Origin: Polyangiaceae bacterium
Lineage (GTDB): Bacteria > Myxococcota > Polyangia > Polyangiales > Polyangiaceae
Direction of reading: 5' to 3'
NCBI GenBank assembly: GCA_025936205.1
Contig: JAICTU010000135.1
Location: forward strand, 1 to 18,937
Length of the DNA: 18,937 bases
Shown: positions 8,197 through 14,987 of the stretch, piece by piece
Position numbering within the stretch: position 1 is the first letter of the stretch
Layout: every line of letters begins with the position of its first letter
Translations under genes and position numbers: made by a program
Notes under the pieces: model-generated
Seen by the model: the letters and a program-made list of their open reading frames with translations, nothing else
What the model was told of the DNA's origin: nothing
The model's database searches: none

Positions 8197-8807
8197 CCCG
8201 TCGAGTACAGGTCGTACGATTGGCGTACACGACGGATCGGGCCACGGCACGCCGAGGCGGTCCAGGTTCCGAATGCGACGCAGACCCTCTCCGTGAGCCA
8301 ATGATACTTCGGGTGCAAGGTCTCAAACGTCGTGCGGATGAAGATTTGCCCATGGATCGTGAGCCCTTCGCGATGATCATCGGCGAAAATTGCTGAAGGA
8401 TGAGCTGTTAGCTGCAGCACCCCGCGGTAGACCACGTCGATCTGCACCGGCTCTGCTGTGGGCTCGATGGTCATTCGCCCGTCGACCGAGCCACTCATGG
8501 CATTCGTGAGAGCGCCCGCTTCATCGCATGAGAACAGGAGCCCTTGCTCATGGGCCGAAGCAATGCCGAGCGGAGCATCATGGCCTTTACCGTCAGATGC
8601 CATCACGCGCCGCAAACCGCGCACGTGAAACACCTCCAAGTCGGGCCCCTCCTGCTCGAAAGCAGACGGTCCAAGGAGCGTGACCCTCACGCCTTCCGCG
8701 AGGGAGACAGTGCGGGAGGTGTCCAGGAAGGACTCGCCATCTATGGAACAGGCATAGTCGAGCCGCTTCTCCAAGAACGAAGTTCGAATGTCTCGGACGT
8801 TGATCAT
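8193..8807 (-). CDS. DUF3237 (UPF0311) family protein, most divergent paralog A
   Basis: This 204-aa protein of unknown biochemical function is the last gene of a four-gene operon. C-terminal family hallmarks are visible: FET at 161-163, YHWL at 168-171, and a closing aromatic YDLY motif. The strand before it (RMTIEPTAEPVQIDVVYRGV) keeps the Y-R-G-V end but has lost the T-D-D-G found at this point in paralog B, so any shared pocket is altered. No signal peptide or membrane segment is seen. ATG 8807 has GAGG overlapping the stop of the upstream gene, and the gap is 7 nt, so translation is probably coupled. The TAA at 8193-8195 overlaps the TAG of the convergent kinase gene. Confidence 0.72.
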   Translation of the reverse strand: MINVRDIRTSFLEKRLDYACSIDGESFLDTSRTVSLAEGVRVTLLGPSAFEQEGPDLEVFHVRGLRRVMASDGKGHDAPLGIASAHEQGLLFSCDEAGALTNAMSGSVDGRMTIEPTAEPVQIDVVYRGVLQLTAHPSAIFADDHREGLTIHGQIFIRTTFETLHPKYHWLTERVCVAFGTWTASACRGPIRRVRQSYDLYSTG

Positions 8808-8814
8808 CTCGGCC

Positions 8815-9360
8815 TCAGGTCATCGCGTAAATGTCGTAGGTGATTGCACGGAGTACATTTTGCACGATCGCCAAGCGACCAAAGCCGATGCACTGAAGCT
8901 CCGTGAGCCACCGATATTTCTCGCTGGATGTCTCGAAACGCGGCGCCACTACCACCGGGAGTATCAAGGGCTCCAACAGCTTTCCGTACTTGTCCTTGTC
9001 GCTCACGAAGCCCTGGAAGCCGCCTTGTCCCAAGAAACAGACGCCCGGATACGTCGCGTCGATGAGGACCCCGTCGTCGGTCTCGATCGTTGCCCTCACG
9101 TCGGACACCGTGACGTCGTCGGTGCGCACGACGGCTCGGTCTTCTCCGTCCTTGATCTGGCCTGTTACCACGGGAACGCCCAGTGCGCCGACGACACGCT
9201 CGCCCAGCACGCTGTAGATGCGGCCGCTGTTCGGAATGCAACGAACGTTGACTCGGAGGCCATCCGCGCTCAAGCCGATGTTATCGACATCCATGTCGGC
9301 TTCGACATTGTACGAGAACAGATACAGAAGGCTTTTGTCGATGAATGTGCGACGAGACAT
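8815..9360 (-). CDS. DUF3237 (UPF0311) family protein, paralog B
   Basis: At 181 aa this is the most typical DUF3237 member of the three. It shows the beta-strand hallmark RATIETDDGVLIDATYPGV near residue 100 and the C-terminal FET (142-144), YRWL (149-152) and ITYDIY. Known family members are small beta-rich cytoplasmic proteins without an established activity, so no reaction is assigned. ATG 9360 follows an AGAGGAG ribosome site that lies inside the end of the upstream gene, 6 nt beyond whose stop codon this gene begins. Similarity to paralog A is clearest over the last 80 residues; the N-terminal halves have drifted further. Confidence 0.78.
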   Translation of the reverse strand: MSRRTFIDKSLLYLFSYNVEADMDVDNIGLSADGLRVNVRCIPNSGRIYSVLGERVVGALGVPVVTGQIKDGEDRAVVRTDDVTVSDVRATIETDDGVLIDATYPGVCFLGQGGFQGFVSDKDKYGKLLEPLILPVVVAPRFETSSEKYRWLTELQCIGFGRLAIVQNVLRAITYDIYAMT

Positions 9361-9366
9361 GATGGG

Positions 9367-10059
9367 TCAAGCTCCTCTGGGTAGAACCATCTTCACGTCG
9401 AGTTGGACCTGTTTGATCGTATTCGGAGCGACGTCGACGGTACCAAGCGCCAGAAACTGGTTGGTCGCGAGATAGCTGTACGCTGCAAACTTTTCGGCTG
9501 AGATTTGGTATCTCTTGGCCGCCCAATCCTGGTTGGGGCCGGACGTCTCAAAGCGTACAGGCAGAGCTACATGGAGCGTTCCTTGGATTTGATTCCATCT
9601 TCGGTAGGTTTCCAAACGTTCTTCAGAAGACGCGGCTGGCTGCGCTAGATCAACGATCCCCGAAATTACCGCATCGAAGACGAACACATCCTCCTCGTCC
9701 TTGACCCGGAAGGTAAGCCTCGTGTCGAACACCGCAACGGCATCACGGCGCAGGAACACCCAGTCGATGCCACTGAGCACTCGACCCTTTTGCGGATTGC
9801 GCTTGCTTCCGGCATTCGAATCTCGCTTCGAGAGCGTGATGTCTCCACCGCGATAGCGGACGTGCAGCCGCATTCCGCCGGGCACCTCGCCGAACCTATC
9901 GGTGGTGACATCCTCTGGCCCGCAGTGGATTCTCAATACGGTTTCGGAGAGGTAGTTTTTCGGCTGGGGCTCGGCGCCCAGGTCGGTCTTGTCGACGACC
10001 TCGGACGTGCGTTTCCGCCGTCCCATGGGCTCGCTCTGCTTGCTCGAATCCTGTGTCAT
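9367..10059 (-). CDS. DUF3237-like protein with basic N-terminal extension, paralog C
   Basis: This 230-aa protein starts at an ATGA overlap with the flavoprotein gene, with GGGAG 7 nt upstream. Residues 1-40 are charged and probably disordered (GRRKRTSE), an extension the other two lack. The core has the family's GxDW-like strand (SGIDWVF), then DTRLTFRVKDEEDVFVFDAV and SGIVDL, and the C-terminal FET (170-172) with Trp179 in QDW, followed by a longer tail than in paralogs A and B. The family assignment rests on these motifs and on the flanking tandem paralogs. The stop-start overlap implies translational coupling to the flavoprotein, so a direct partnership, such as product binding or isomerisation after oxidation, is a fair but untested inference. 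Confidence 0.7.
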   Translation of the reverse strand: MTQDSSKQSEPMGRRKRTSEVVDKTDLGAEPQPKNYLSETVLRIHCGPEDVTTDRFGEVPGGMRLHVRYRGGDITLSKRDSNAGSKRNPQKGRVLSGIDWVFLRRDAVAVFDTRLTFRVKDEEDVFVFDAVISGIVDLAQPAASSEERLETYRRWNQIQGTLHVALPVRFETSGPNQDWAAKRYQISAEKFAAYSYLATNQFLALGTVDVAPNTIKQVQLDVKMVLPRGA

Positions 10060-12065
10060 TTTCTTCTCCCGAGATTGCGCATCACATCACTGAAGCGCCC
10101 CGCTGCCGAACCCAAAAGGTCGGCTGCGTTGCGAGCGAACTCCACCGAGCTGCGAGCCAGAGGATTGGCTTCTAGAGCACCTGCCCAGCCCGTGAGCGTC
10201 GCCAGTGCTTCCCCATCTTCATAGCTGAAGATTTCGCAGGGGTCGGCGGTGCGCTGGGCCTTGGCCAGAATTGCATTCACCGCGAGCCGTCCTGCTTCGT
10301 TGGCGCCCTCCATCGATGCAAGGTTGGCTCTCGTGTCGACGTAGTCCGCGGCGAGGAACATGTTGTTGATGCGTGTGGCAGCCGATGGCCTGCGCGCGAG
10401 AGCCCCGGGACGATTGACGAGCAACGGCTCCAGGTTGAAGGACGCTCGGTCTCCAAAGGCGAAGCTGGCGTCCTGCTCTCGGGCTGCTTGCGCCAGCAGC
10501 TCTTCGGAGCTCCCTCGTAACGAGTTGGCTCGGCTGTACGCGGCTTGCTTTCTGCGGTCGGAGATCTCGACGATATTGTCGTCCAGATAGAAGCTGCGCG
10601 GGCTTCCTGGTCCACCCCCCAGCAGCATGTCATCGCGCAGCATCTCATCGTTATCTCGGTTGAAGGACTCCTTGAGCTGCTCCCAAACCTCTCGCGCGAC
10701 CTCGTCGCGAGTACAGGTGGCGGCCTCTCGGGGAATCGAGCGCCCCGGCTGCCTCCAGTTGCTGATGTCTACGGTGAGCAACGCACGTACATCGGCTGGT
10801 AGTGCGGTGTCTCGCCAGAGATGAGTTTGTTCCCGCACTGTCAACGCCCACTCCGTGTCAGAGCACACCACGTGCCCCTTCGGGAAGGAAGGCAACGCTC
10901 GGGTCAGGTAGAACTGGATGCCCGCCATCCACTCGGTGGAACCTGCCAGGGTCGTGATATTTCGCAGGCTCTCGTCGTACGACGTCATAGTGGCGGAGCG
11001 GTTGACGAAGTACGCCATCTGCTCGACGGGCAGTGCAAAGACGTAGTAGTCCGCATCATCCTCGATGGGAACTGGTGCGACGTAGCTGTCGAGATATTGA
11101 CCATCGAGGAACCGAGCATTGCCGCCCAGCTCTTGCGCGAGAGCGACGGCATTGTTGCCCCAATGTGGCGCCTGCTCGCCTGCGCGCCTGGCGCGATCTG
11201 CCTGGCGCGCGTACTTGAACCCCACGTTGTCGGCCACGGCCGAGAAACGGAGTTTGCGGATCTTCGGTTCGTCCTCATCGAAGACGACGGAGTCGAGTTG
11301 ACGGCCCGGGACGAATCTTACGCCCCGACCTTGCAGGTAAGTGACCCACGGTTTGATCCAGACTTCGTTGGTGGGGCCATCGAGCACCCGATCGCGATCC
11401 AGAGGTCGTGCAAACAGCGTCCGGACTGCCAAGTTGGCAATGGTATAAGCGCTCGACTGCTTCGGTTGAGCCGCGAGCAAACTCTGCGTCGTCGCGACGA
11501 TGAGTTCGCGGAATTCGGCAGTCTTCTGCTCGGCGTCAACCAGCTTCCACCAGGAGATCTCGTCGTAGATACGCCTGCGCTCGCTCTCCGGGTACGAGAC
11601 GAATTTTGCCAGCTCCTGGAAAAATGAAGCGATTTCCGAAGGTGGGATGCGCTGGTTGAGCTGAAGAAAGAAGGAAACCAGGGCTTGTGCCTGATTGGAC
11701 GTCCTCGGAAGCCGCAGTGCTATGGGCGTCGCCGGACCCCGATAACGCCGGATCTCGTTTTCGTCGCAAGGCACCAAATGCTCGGCGACACTTCGCTCCG
11801 GGCCGACGTTGCCGCGGCCTCGGAATGGTATGTCTTCCATGGTGTCGACGACATGGCGGTACCATTGAGGAAAGAAACGAAACCCGTGCTCGCCAGGGCA
11901 CCCGACGCTGTCGGGAGCCACGCGTGGAAGGCGAACGCTGGCGGCCTTGCCACCGAAGTAGCTGCGACGTTCATACACGCTAACGTCGAAGTTCTTTCGG
12001 CTCAGATAGTGGGCGGCGGTGAGGCCTGCGACTCCGCCTCCGATGATGATGACCTTTTGCGGCAT
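10056..12065 (-). CDS. FAD-dependent oxidoreductase, phytoene-desaturase/amine-oxidase (HpnE-like) superfamily
   Basis: This 669-aa flavoprotein is the first gene of the operon. The N-terminal Rossmann fold binds FAD: VIIIGGGVAGLTAAHYL at residues 5-21, the acidic end of strand 2 in VYERR (30-34), then FGGKA. GEHGFRFF at 58-65 is typical of carotenoid-desaturase and hydroxysqualene-dehydroxylase-like enzymes. The C-terminal FAD motif (NMFLAADYVDTRANLASMEG, then EAGRLAVNAI) lies near 590-620. It is longer than the usual 450-500 aa because of a large middle substrate region and a 50-residue tail. The substrate is unknown; a hydrophobic isoprenoid or an amine are the family options. No carotenoid or hopanoid gene lies nearby. 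ATG 12065 has AAAGAG about 8 nt upstream. The 3' end overlaps the first DUF3237 gene by 4 nt. Confidence 0.85.
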   Translation of the reverse strand: MPQKVIIIGGGVAGLTAAHYLSRKNFDVSVYERRSYFGGKAASVRLPRVAPDSVGCPGEHGFRFFPQWYRHVVDTMEDIPFRGRGNVGPERSVAEHLVPCDENEIRRYRGPATPIALRLPRTSNQAQALVSFFLQLNQRIPPSEIASFFQELAKFVSYPESERRRIYDEISWWKLVDAEQKTAEFRELIVATTQSLLAAQPKQSSAYTIANLAVRTLFARPLDRDRVLDGPTNEVWIKPWVTYLQGRGVRFVPGRQLDSVVFDEDEPKIRKLRFSAVADNVGFKYARQADRARRAGEQAPHWGNNAVALAQELGGNARFLDGQYLDSYVAPVPIEDDADYYVFALPVEQMAYFVNRSATMTSYDESLRNITTLAGSTEWMAGIQFYLTRALPSFPKGHVVCSDTEWALTVREQTHLWRDTALPADVRALLTVDISNWRQPGRSIPREAATCTRDEVAREVWEQLKESFNRDNDEMLRDDMLLGGGPGSPRSFYLDDNIVEISDRRKQAAYSRANSLRGSSEELLAQAAREQDASFAFGDRASFNLEPLLVNRPGALARRPSAATRINNMFLAADYVDTRANLASMEGANEAGRLAVNAILAKAQRTADPCEIFSYEDGEALATLTGWAGALEANPLARSSVEFARNAADLLGSAAGRFSDVMRNLGRRK

Positions 12066-12242
12066 GTAGCGACTCTTTCGAGAACTGTCGGTGGTCTACT
12101 AGCTGCTATCGAACCAGCACTGAGGAACAGTATCGACGGCACCCCATCGCTCCTCGCGCGCCAGAGTTGCTTCGAGGAATCCGACCCACAACTATGTGGC
12201 GACTGATATGCTTTTCACAAGCTTCGAATTACTCGCTCTCGT

Positions 12243-12264
12243 TCGAGGTGCTTTGAAACCTCGA
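12243..12264. repeat. Inverted repeat upstream of the flavoprotein operon (first hairpin)
   Basis: Arms tcgaggt and acctcga (7 bp, perfect) enclose an 8-nt loop. The right half, GAAACCTC, recurs in the 32-bp palindrome at 17907-17938. It lies about 180 nt upstream of the flavoprotein start. Confidence 0.5.
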
Positions 12265-12267
12265 TGA

Positions 12268-12308
12268 GACGTTGTCGCTCTGGCTCGCTGTGACAGAGCG
12301 ACAACGTC
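12268..12308. repeat. 14-bp perfect inverted repeat upstream of the flavoprotein operon (second hairpin)
   Basis: The arms gacgttgtcgctct (12268-12281) and agagcgacaacgtc (12295-12308) are perfectly complementary around a 13-nt spacer. No T-run follows on either strand, so an operator or a small element end is more likely than an intrinsic terminator. Confidence 0.65.
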
Positions 12309-12539
12309 GGTCGTATCATGAGACCTACATTGAGCCCGGCAGCGCGCCTCAACGGGCCGTCTTTCATTCACCGCTTGTGACGAACGCGGGAGCGAGATGT
12401 CGCATGGTTCTTCTGCAGCCAGGGTCCGTGATACTTAGTTAAATCCGGACGCCACGTTCGAGCTGATGTATGTGTCCACAACTCTCGTGCTGGTGAAACA
12501 ACGATGGGTTCCAACAGCATGGAATTCCGGGATAGCCGC

Positions 12540-12990
12540 TTCCCGATGAGGGGACGATTAGCTCGTGCGAAAGATCCGTGTAGCCGCCGCTCGTCACCGC
12601 GACCATCGGGATGCGGCGCTCGATCAATGCATCGATCACGAGCCAGTCGCGTGCGACCACGCCATGCGCGACTACCGCGGAATCCGCGAGCCGCGGCAGG
12701 TGGTCGGCAGAGTGGACGGGCAGCAGTTCCGCGTCCGTGGCGGGAGCGAACGGCTCGAGCCCGTGATGGGCGAGGCTGTCGGATATGTTCTGCTCAATCC
12801 GGCGCCGGGCTCGGCTGAACTTCTTCGCATCAAAGGGGTGCAGCCGCTCCAACCCGTACAAGGAGAGGTCGTCGCGGGGTGAATAGACGAGGAACCATGC
12901 CGGCACTAGCGCTTCGCCAAAATCTCGTCCGAATAGCGGAGTACTGCGTACGGCGTCCGCACCTGAATCGATCCAGAAAGGAAGCGCAGG
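12540..12990 (-). pseudogene. Histone deacetylase family (HDAC11-like) gene lacking its catalytic core
   Basis: On the minus strand the frame reads LVYSPRDDLSLYGLERLHPF then DAKKFSR, the N-terminal signature of class IV HDAC11-like deacetylases, then LPVHSADHLPRLADSAVVA. At about 12665 it jumps straight to GVVARDWLVIDALIERR and PMVAVTSGGYTDLSHELI, which is the C-terminal end of the same fold. Roughly 200 residues are missing, including the tandem His and the Asp/His zinc ligands, so the product cannot deacetylate. The frame survives the deletion. Upstream a hydrophobic stretch (ALAFAPALPFWI) may be the old N-terminus, but no native start codon is visible and the frame runs into an IS91 relic. 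After 12556 the sequence stops resembling the family. Confidence 0.75.
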
Positions 12991-12999
12991 CGCAAAAGC

Positions 13000-13245
13000 T
13001 AGCGCTGAGCGACGCTGGACGCGTGATCGTCGGAGCGGGTCGGTGCCCGGTCTTTCAGCGTCTCGACCCGATCGCCGCTGGCATCCAGCAGGAACACCGC
13101 ATCGGGTACGATGACGTGCCAGTGGATGTTCAGATTGAGGCTCGAGCCAAAGCGCTGGCAGAAGGACACGGCTGCCGTCTCGGGCGTGCTCACACTGCCA
13201 GCGTTGGATCTCCTGGACGAAGATGCGGCTGATGGCCGAGAGTGC
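13000..13245 (-). mobile_element. IS91-family (HUH/Y2) transposase relic, frameshifted and truncated
   Basis: One minus-strand frame holds TAAVSFCQRFGSSLNLN followed by HWH and VIVPDAVFL. This is the conserved IS91 transposase block with its His-hydrophobic-His metal motif (HWH, 13116-13124). The preceding part, LSAISRIFVQEIQRW (13195-13242), matches the family just upstream but lies in another frame, so there is a frameshift near 13195-13205. The N-terminal zinc ribbon and the C-terminal catalytic tyrosines are absent. The relic ends near 13010, where the deacetylase remnant begins. Confidence 0.7.
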
Positions 13246-13459
13246 TTCGGGGATCTTCGTGGAGTTGTCTTCATTGGCTCGGTGACAAACGGGCCCGAGC
13301 GTCGTCAGAATGTGCCTGCTTTGCGACAGACGGCTTTCGGTGCTCGCCGCTTCGCGGCTGCGCTCCTCAGAGTCGCTGCACGGTGAGAGGCTTGGAACCG
13401 CCGGCGAGGGCAGGGACGTCCGGGGCGTTACGTCGCTCTGAGGATCGAGGGCGGGATGC

Positions 13460-13494
13460 GCTCGAGGGGTCTCGCCTTCGGCGAGCCCCCGAGC
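13460..13494. repeat. Very stable GC hairpin
   Basis: Arms 13460-13476 and 13480-13494 form 15 base pairs, interrupted only by two single-base bulges on the left arm, around a TTC loop (core CTCGCC-TTC-GGCGAG). There is no adjacent T-run. It looks like a dispersed palindromic repeat or a tRNA-side terminator variant. Confidence 0.5.
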
Positions 13495-13616
13495 GGCCTC
13501 ATGTGCGGCTCCCCGAGACTTGCAGCTCGCTGTCCGTCGCTCAGCGTCGTCGGGCAGCCGGCGCGAACCCGCCGTCAGTGCAGCCCGATGTCCGTGATCA
13601 GCGGTGCTCGGTGACT

Positions 13617-13634
13617 CGGGTTCGAATCCCGCCC
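13617..13634 (+). repeat. tRNA T-arm fragment, inverted relative to tRNA-Ser
   Basis: These 18 bases are identical to the T-arm of the tRNA-Ser gene (13691-13708 on the other strand), including TTCGAAT. No acceptor or anticodon partner is found around it, so it is only a 3'-end fragment, of the kind left by integration at tRNA genes. It lies within the 89-nt unit set by the 14-nt direct repeat. Confidence 0.5.
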
Positions 13635-13684
13635 GCAATGGGCTGCAGTGCGCACCACCTTCGGCAGTGCAGCCCGATATCTTG

Positions 13685-13769
13685 CGGAGAGGGCGGGATT
13701 CGAACCCGCGGTAGTGTTACCTACGCCCGCTTAGCAAGCGGGTACCATCGGCCACTCGGTCACCTCTCC
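13685..13769 (-). tRNA. tRNA-Ser (anticodon GCU)
   Basis: The 85-nt gene has a 7-bp acceptor stem (GGAGAGG with CCTCTCC), the anticodon stem CCCGC/GCGGG around the loop TTGCTAA (anticodon GCT, plus-strand 13733-13735), a long type II variable arm (GTAGG-TAACA-CTAC region) typical of tRNA-Ser, and the T-arm GCGGG-TTCGAAT-CCCGC. The discriminator is G. CCA is not encoded (CAA follows), so it is added after transcription. It reads AGC and AGU codons. Its 3' end faces the accessory region to the left. Confidence 0.95.
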
Positions 13770-13941
13770 GGGCTCTCCAGGAGCGGGCCGGAGGTTGGCC
13801 TCAGGGGCGTGAATCGTCAAGCCTTTTGCGGAGGGATCAGGGTCGTGCAGGGCTCATCCCACCCCTGACGCCCCCCCCGCCGCCTTCAGAGGCCCGAAAT
13901 CGTATTGCCTTTGCCGGCGGTTCGAGCTTGGCCGGGCCCGC

Positions 13942-14910
13942 TCACTCGCAATAGCGCGCCAGGGCCCGGCAGGTTTGCCCCGGCGGGCACGCGGAGGAGT
14001 CGTTGCAGGACACGAGGCCCGCCACCGAGACGCCCGCCGTGACCGTGGAGGTCACGAGCATCTGCACGCAGCCGAGGTCCATGCCGGTGGAGGTCGCCGT
14101 GCGGCGGGTGACCGTGACCGTCGGAAAGCCCGATCGGCCGAGGCCGAGCAGTCCCTCAATCAGCGTCGCCGGGATCTCTGCCGTGCCTTCGTCGGGCACG
14201 TCGCATTCGATCCAGGCGTTGCTGCTGCCATGGTTGTCGAGGTGCAGCCCGACTTGTACGCGCGCGGGGCCCACTTGCTTCGGCACCTTCCAGCTCAGCT
14301 GGGCCGCGGCTCCGCTCTCCACGTTGATCCGCTCCGTCGTCAGCTCCAGCGCAGAGACTCCCCAGCCGGCGAGCTCGAAGGCGTCGTACTCCCCGCCGCT
14401 CGCACGCAGTCGAAGCCCCGCGCCGGCGCGGTACGCCGGGTAGGGCAGGGGACCGCCACTGGGATGGTAGTTGCCCGTGATCCGATTGGGCGACATCTCC
14501 ACCGGCACCAGCAATCCTTCGAGAGTCACCGTGCCGACGTCGCGGGGCGACGGCAAATCGACGCATTGGTTGCCGGCGCCGCAGGTCTGCGTCGCCACCG
14601 GGCACGGCGGGTCGCACTGGTGCGTCGGCAGGGTCAGCAGCTGGCAGTCTCCCGCCCGCGACTGGACCACCGGCAGCAGGTCGGTCAGGACGGTGTCGAG
14701 CACTTTGCCCTGCGCGCTCGTGAAGTCAGGGCCGAGGTCGATCGAGAACTCGCCCACACCCGCCTCCGGCGCGCAGGGCGCATAGGGCAGGTCCAGCGCG
14801 GCCGCGTCATCGGCGGCGCTCGAGCTCGTGTCCTGATTTGGGCCGTCGTTGCCGCAGCTCACCGACATCAGCAGCACGGGCCAGCAGCGGTACCATCTTC
14901 TCGAGCTCAC
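13942..14910 (-). CDS. Cysteine-rich putative lipoprotein of unknown function
   Basis: From GTG 14910 the protein is 322 aa and starts with a lipoprotein-type signal: basic RRWYR, then CWPVLLMSVSC, with the modified Cys at residue 19. The lipobox is imperfect (SVS-C). The frame continues to a GTG at 14949, which would put 13 extra residues before this signal. The mature part begins with a low-complexity D/S/A linker. It has a CDPPCPVATQTCGAGNQC knot near residue 100 and ends with CNDSSACPPGQTCRALARYC, a Cys pattern common in myxobacterial surface lipoproteins. The middle is beta-rich and without recognised domain. It is probably exported and anchored in the envelope. It is divergent from the lectin-like lipoprotein gene, with a 77-nt spacer. 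Confidence 0.72.
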   Translation of the reverse strand: MSSRRWYRCWPVLLMSVSCGNDGPNQDTSSSAADDAAALDLPYAPCAPEAGVGEFSIDLGPDFTSAQGKVLDTVLTDLLPVVQSRAGDCQLLTLPTHQCDPPCPVATQTCGAGNQCVDLPSPRDVGTVTLEGLLVPVEMSPNRITGNYHPSGGPLPYPAYRAGAGLRLRASGGEYDAFELAGWGVSALELTTERINVESGAAAQLSWKVPKQVGPARVQVGLHLDNHGSSNAWIECDVPDEGTAEIPATLIEGLLGLGRSGFPTVTVTRRTATSTGMDLGCVQMLVTSTVTAGVSVAGLVSCNDSSACPPGQTCRALARYCE

Positions 14911-14987
14911 ACTTCTAGCTAACGGCACCCCCGCGGGGTTGCTGCGCACCCCTCGTGGAGCCCTGCCCCACGTCCGTTAGCAGAGAT

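Larger units (their letters stand above)
12066..12438. other. Intergenic region upstream of the flavoprotein operon
   Basis: No gene is supported in this 373-nt stretch. It is noticeably more AT-rich than its surroundings in places (for example 12205-12235). It holds two adjacent perfect inverted repeats at 12243-12264 and 12268-12308. It should contain the promoter of the flavoprotein operon (minus strand), but no confident -35/-10 pair can be named. Confidence 0.5.
13246..13684. other. Gene-free stretch between the IS91 relic and tRNA-Ser
   Basis: No gene is supported. Open frames on both strands are Arg/Ser/Pro-rich and unlike any family I recognise. The stretch contains a strong hairpin (13460-13494), a 14-nt direct repeat (cagtgcagcccgat at 13576-13589 and 13665-13678) and a tRNA T-arm fragment (13617-13634). 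Confidence 0.5.

Noticed and set aside
8788..9384. 198-codon plus-strand frame across DUF3237 paralog B
   Set aside because: It is antisense to a gene with clear family motifs; a shadow frame.
10821..11627. 268-codon plus-strand frame inside the flavoprotein gene
   Set aside because: It is a GC-driven shadow antisense to well-conserved FAD-enzyme coding, with no signal or motif of its own.
13596..13645. A second complete tRNA on the plus strand
   Set aside because: Only the T-arm is recognisable. No 5' acceptor partner for the 3' strand and no anticodon arm can be found upstream.
13975..14922. 315-codon plus-strand frame antisense to the Cys-rich lipoprotein
   Set aside because: Arg/His/Ala-rich composition without motifs. 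The minus-strand frame has a signal peptide and ordered Cys motifs.
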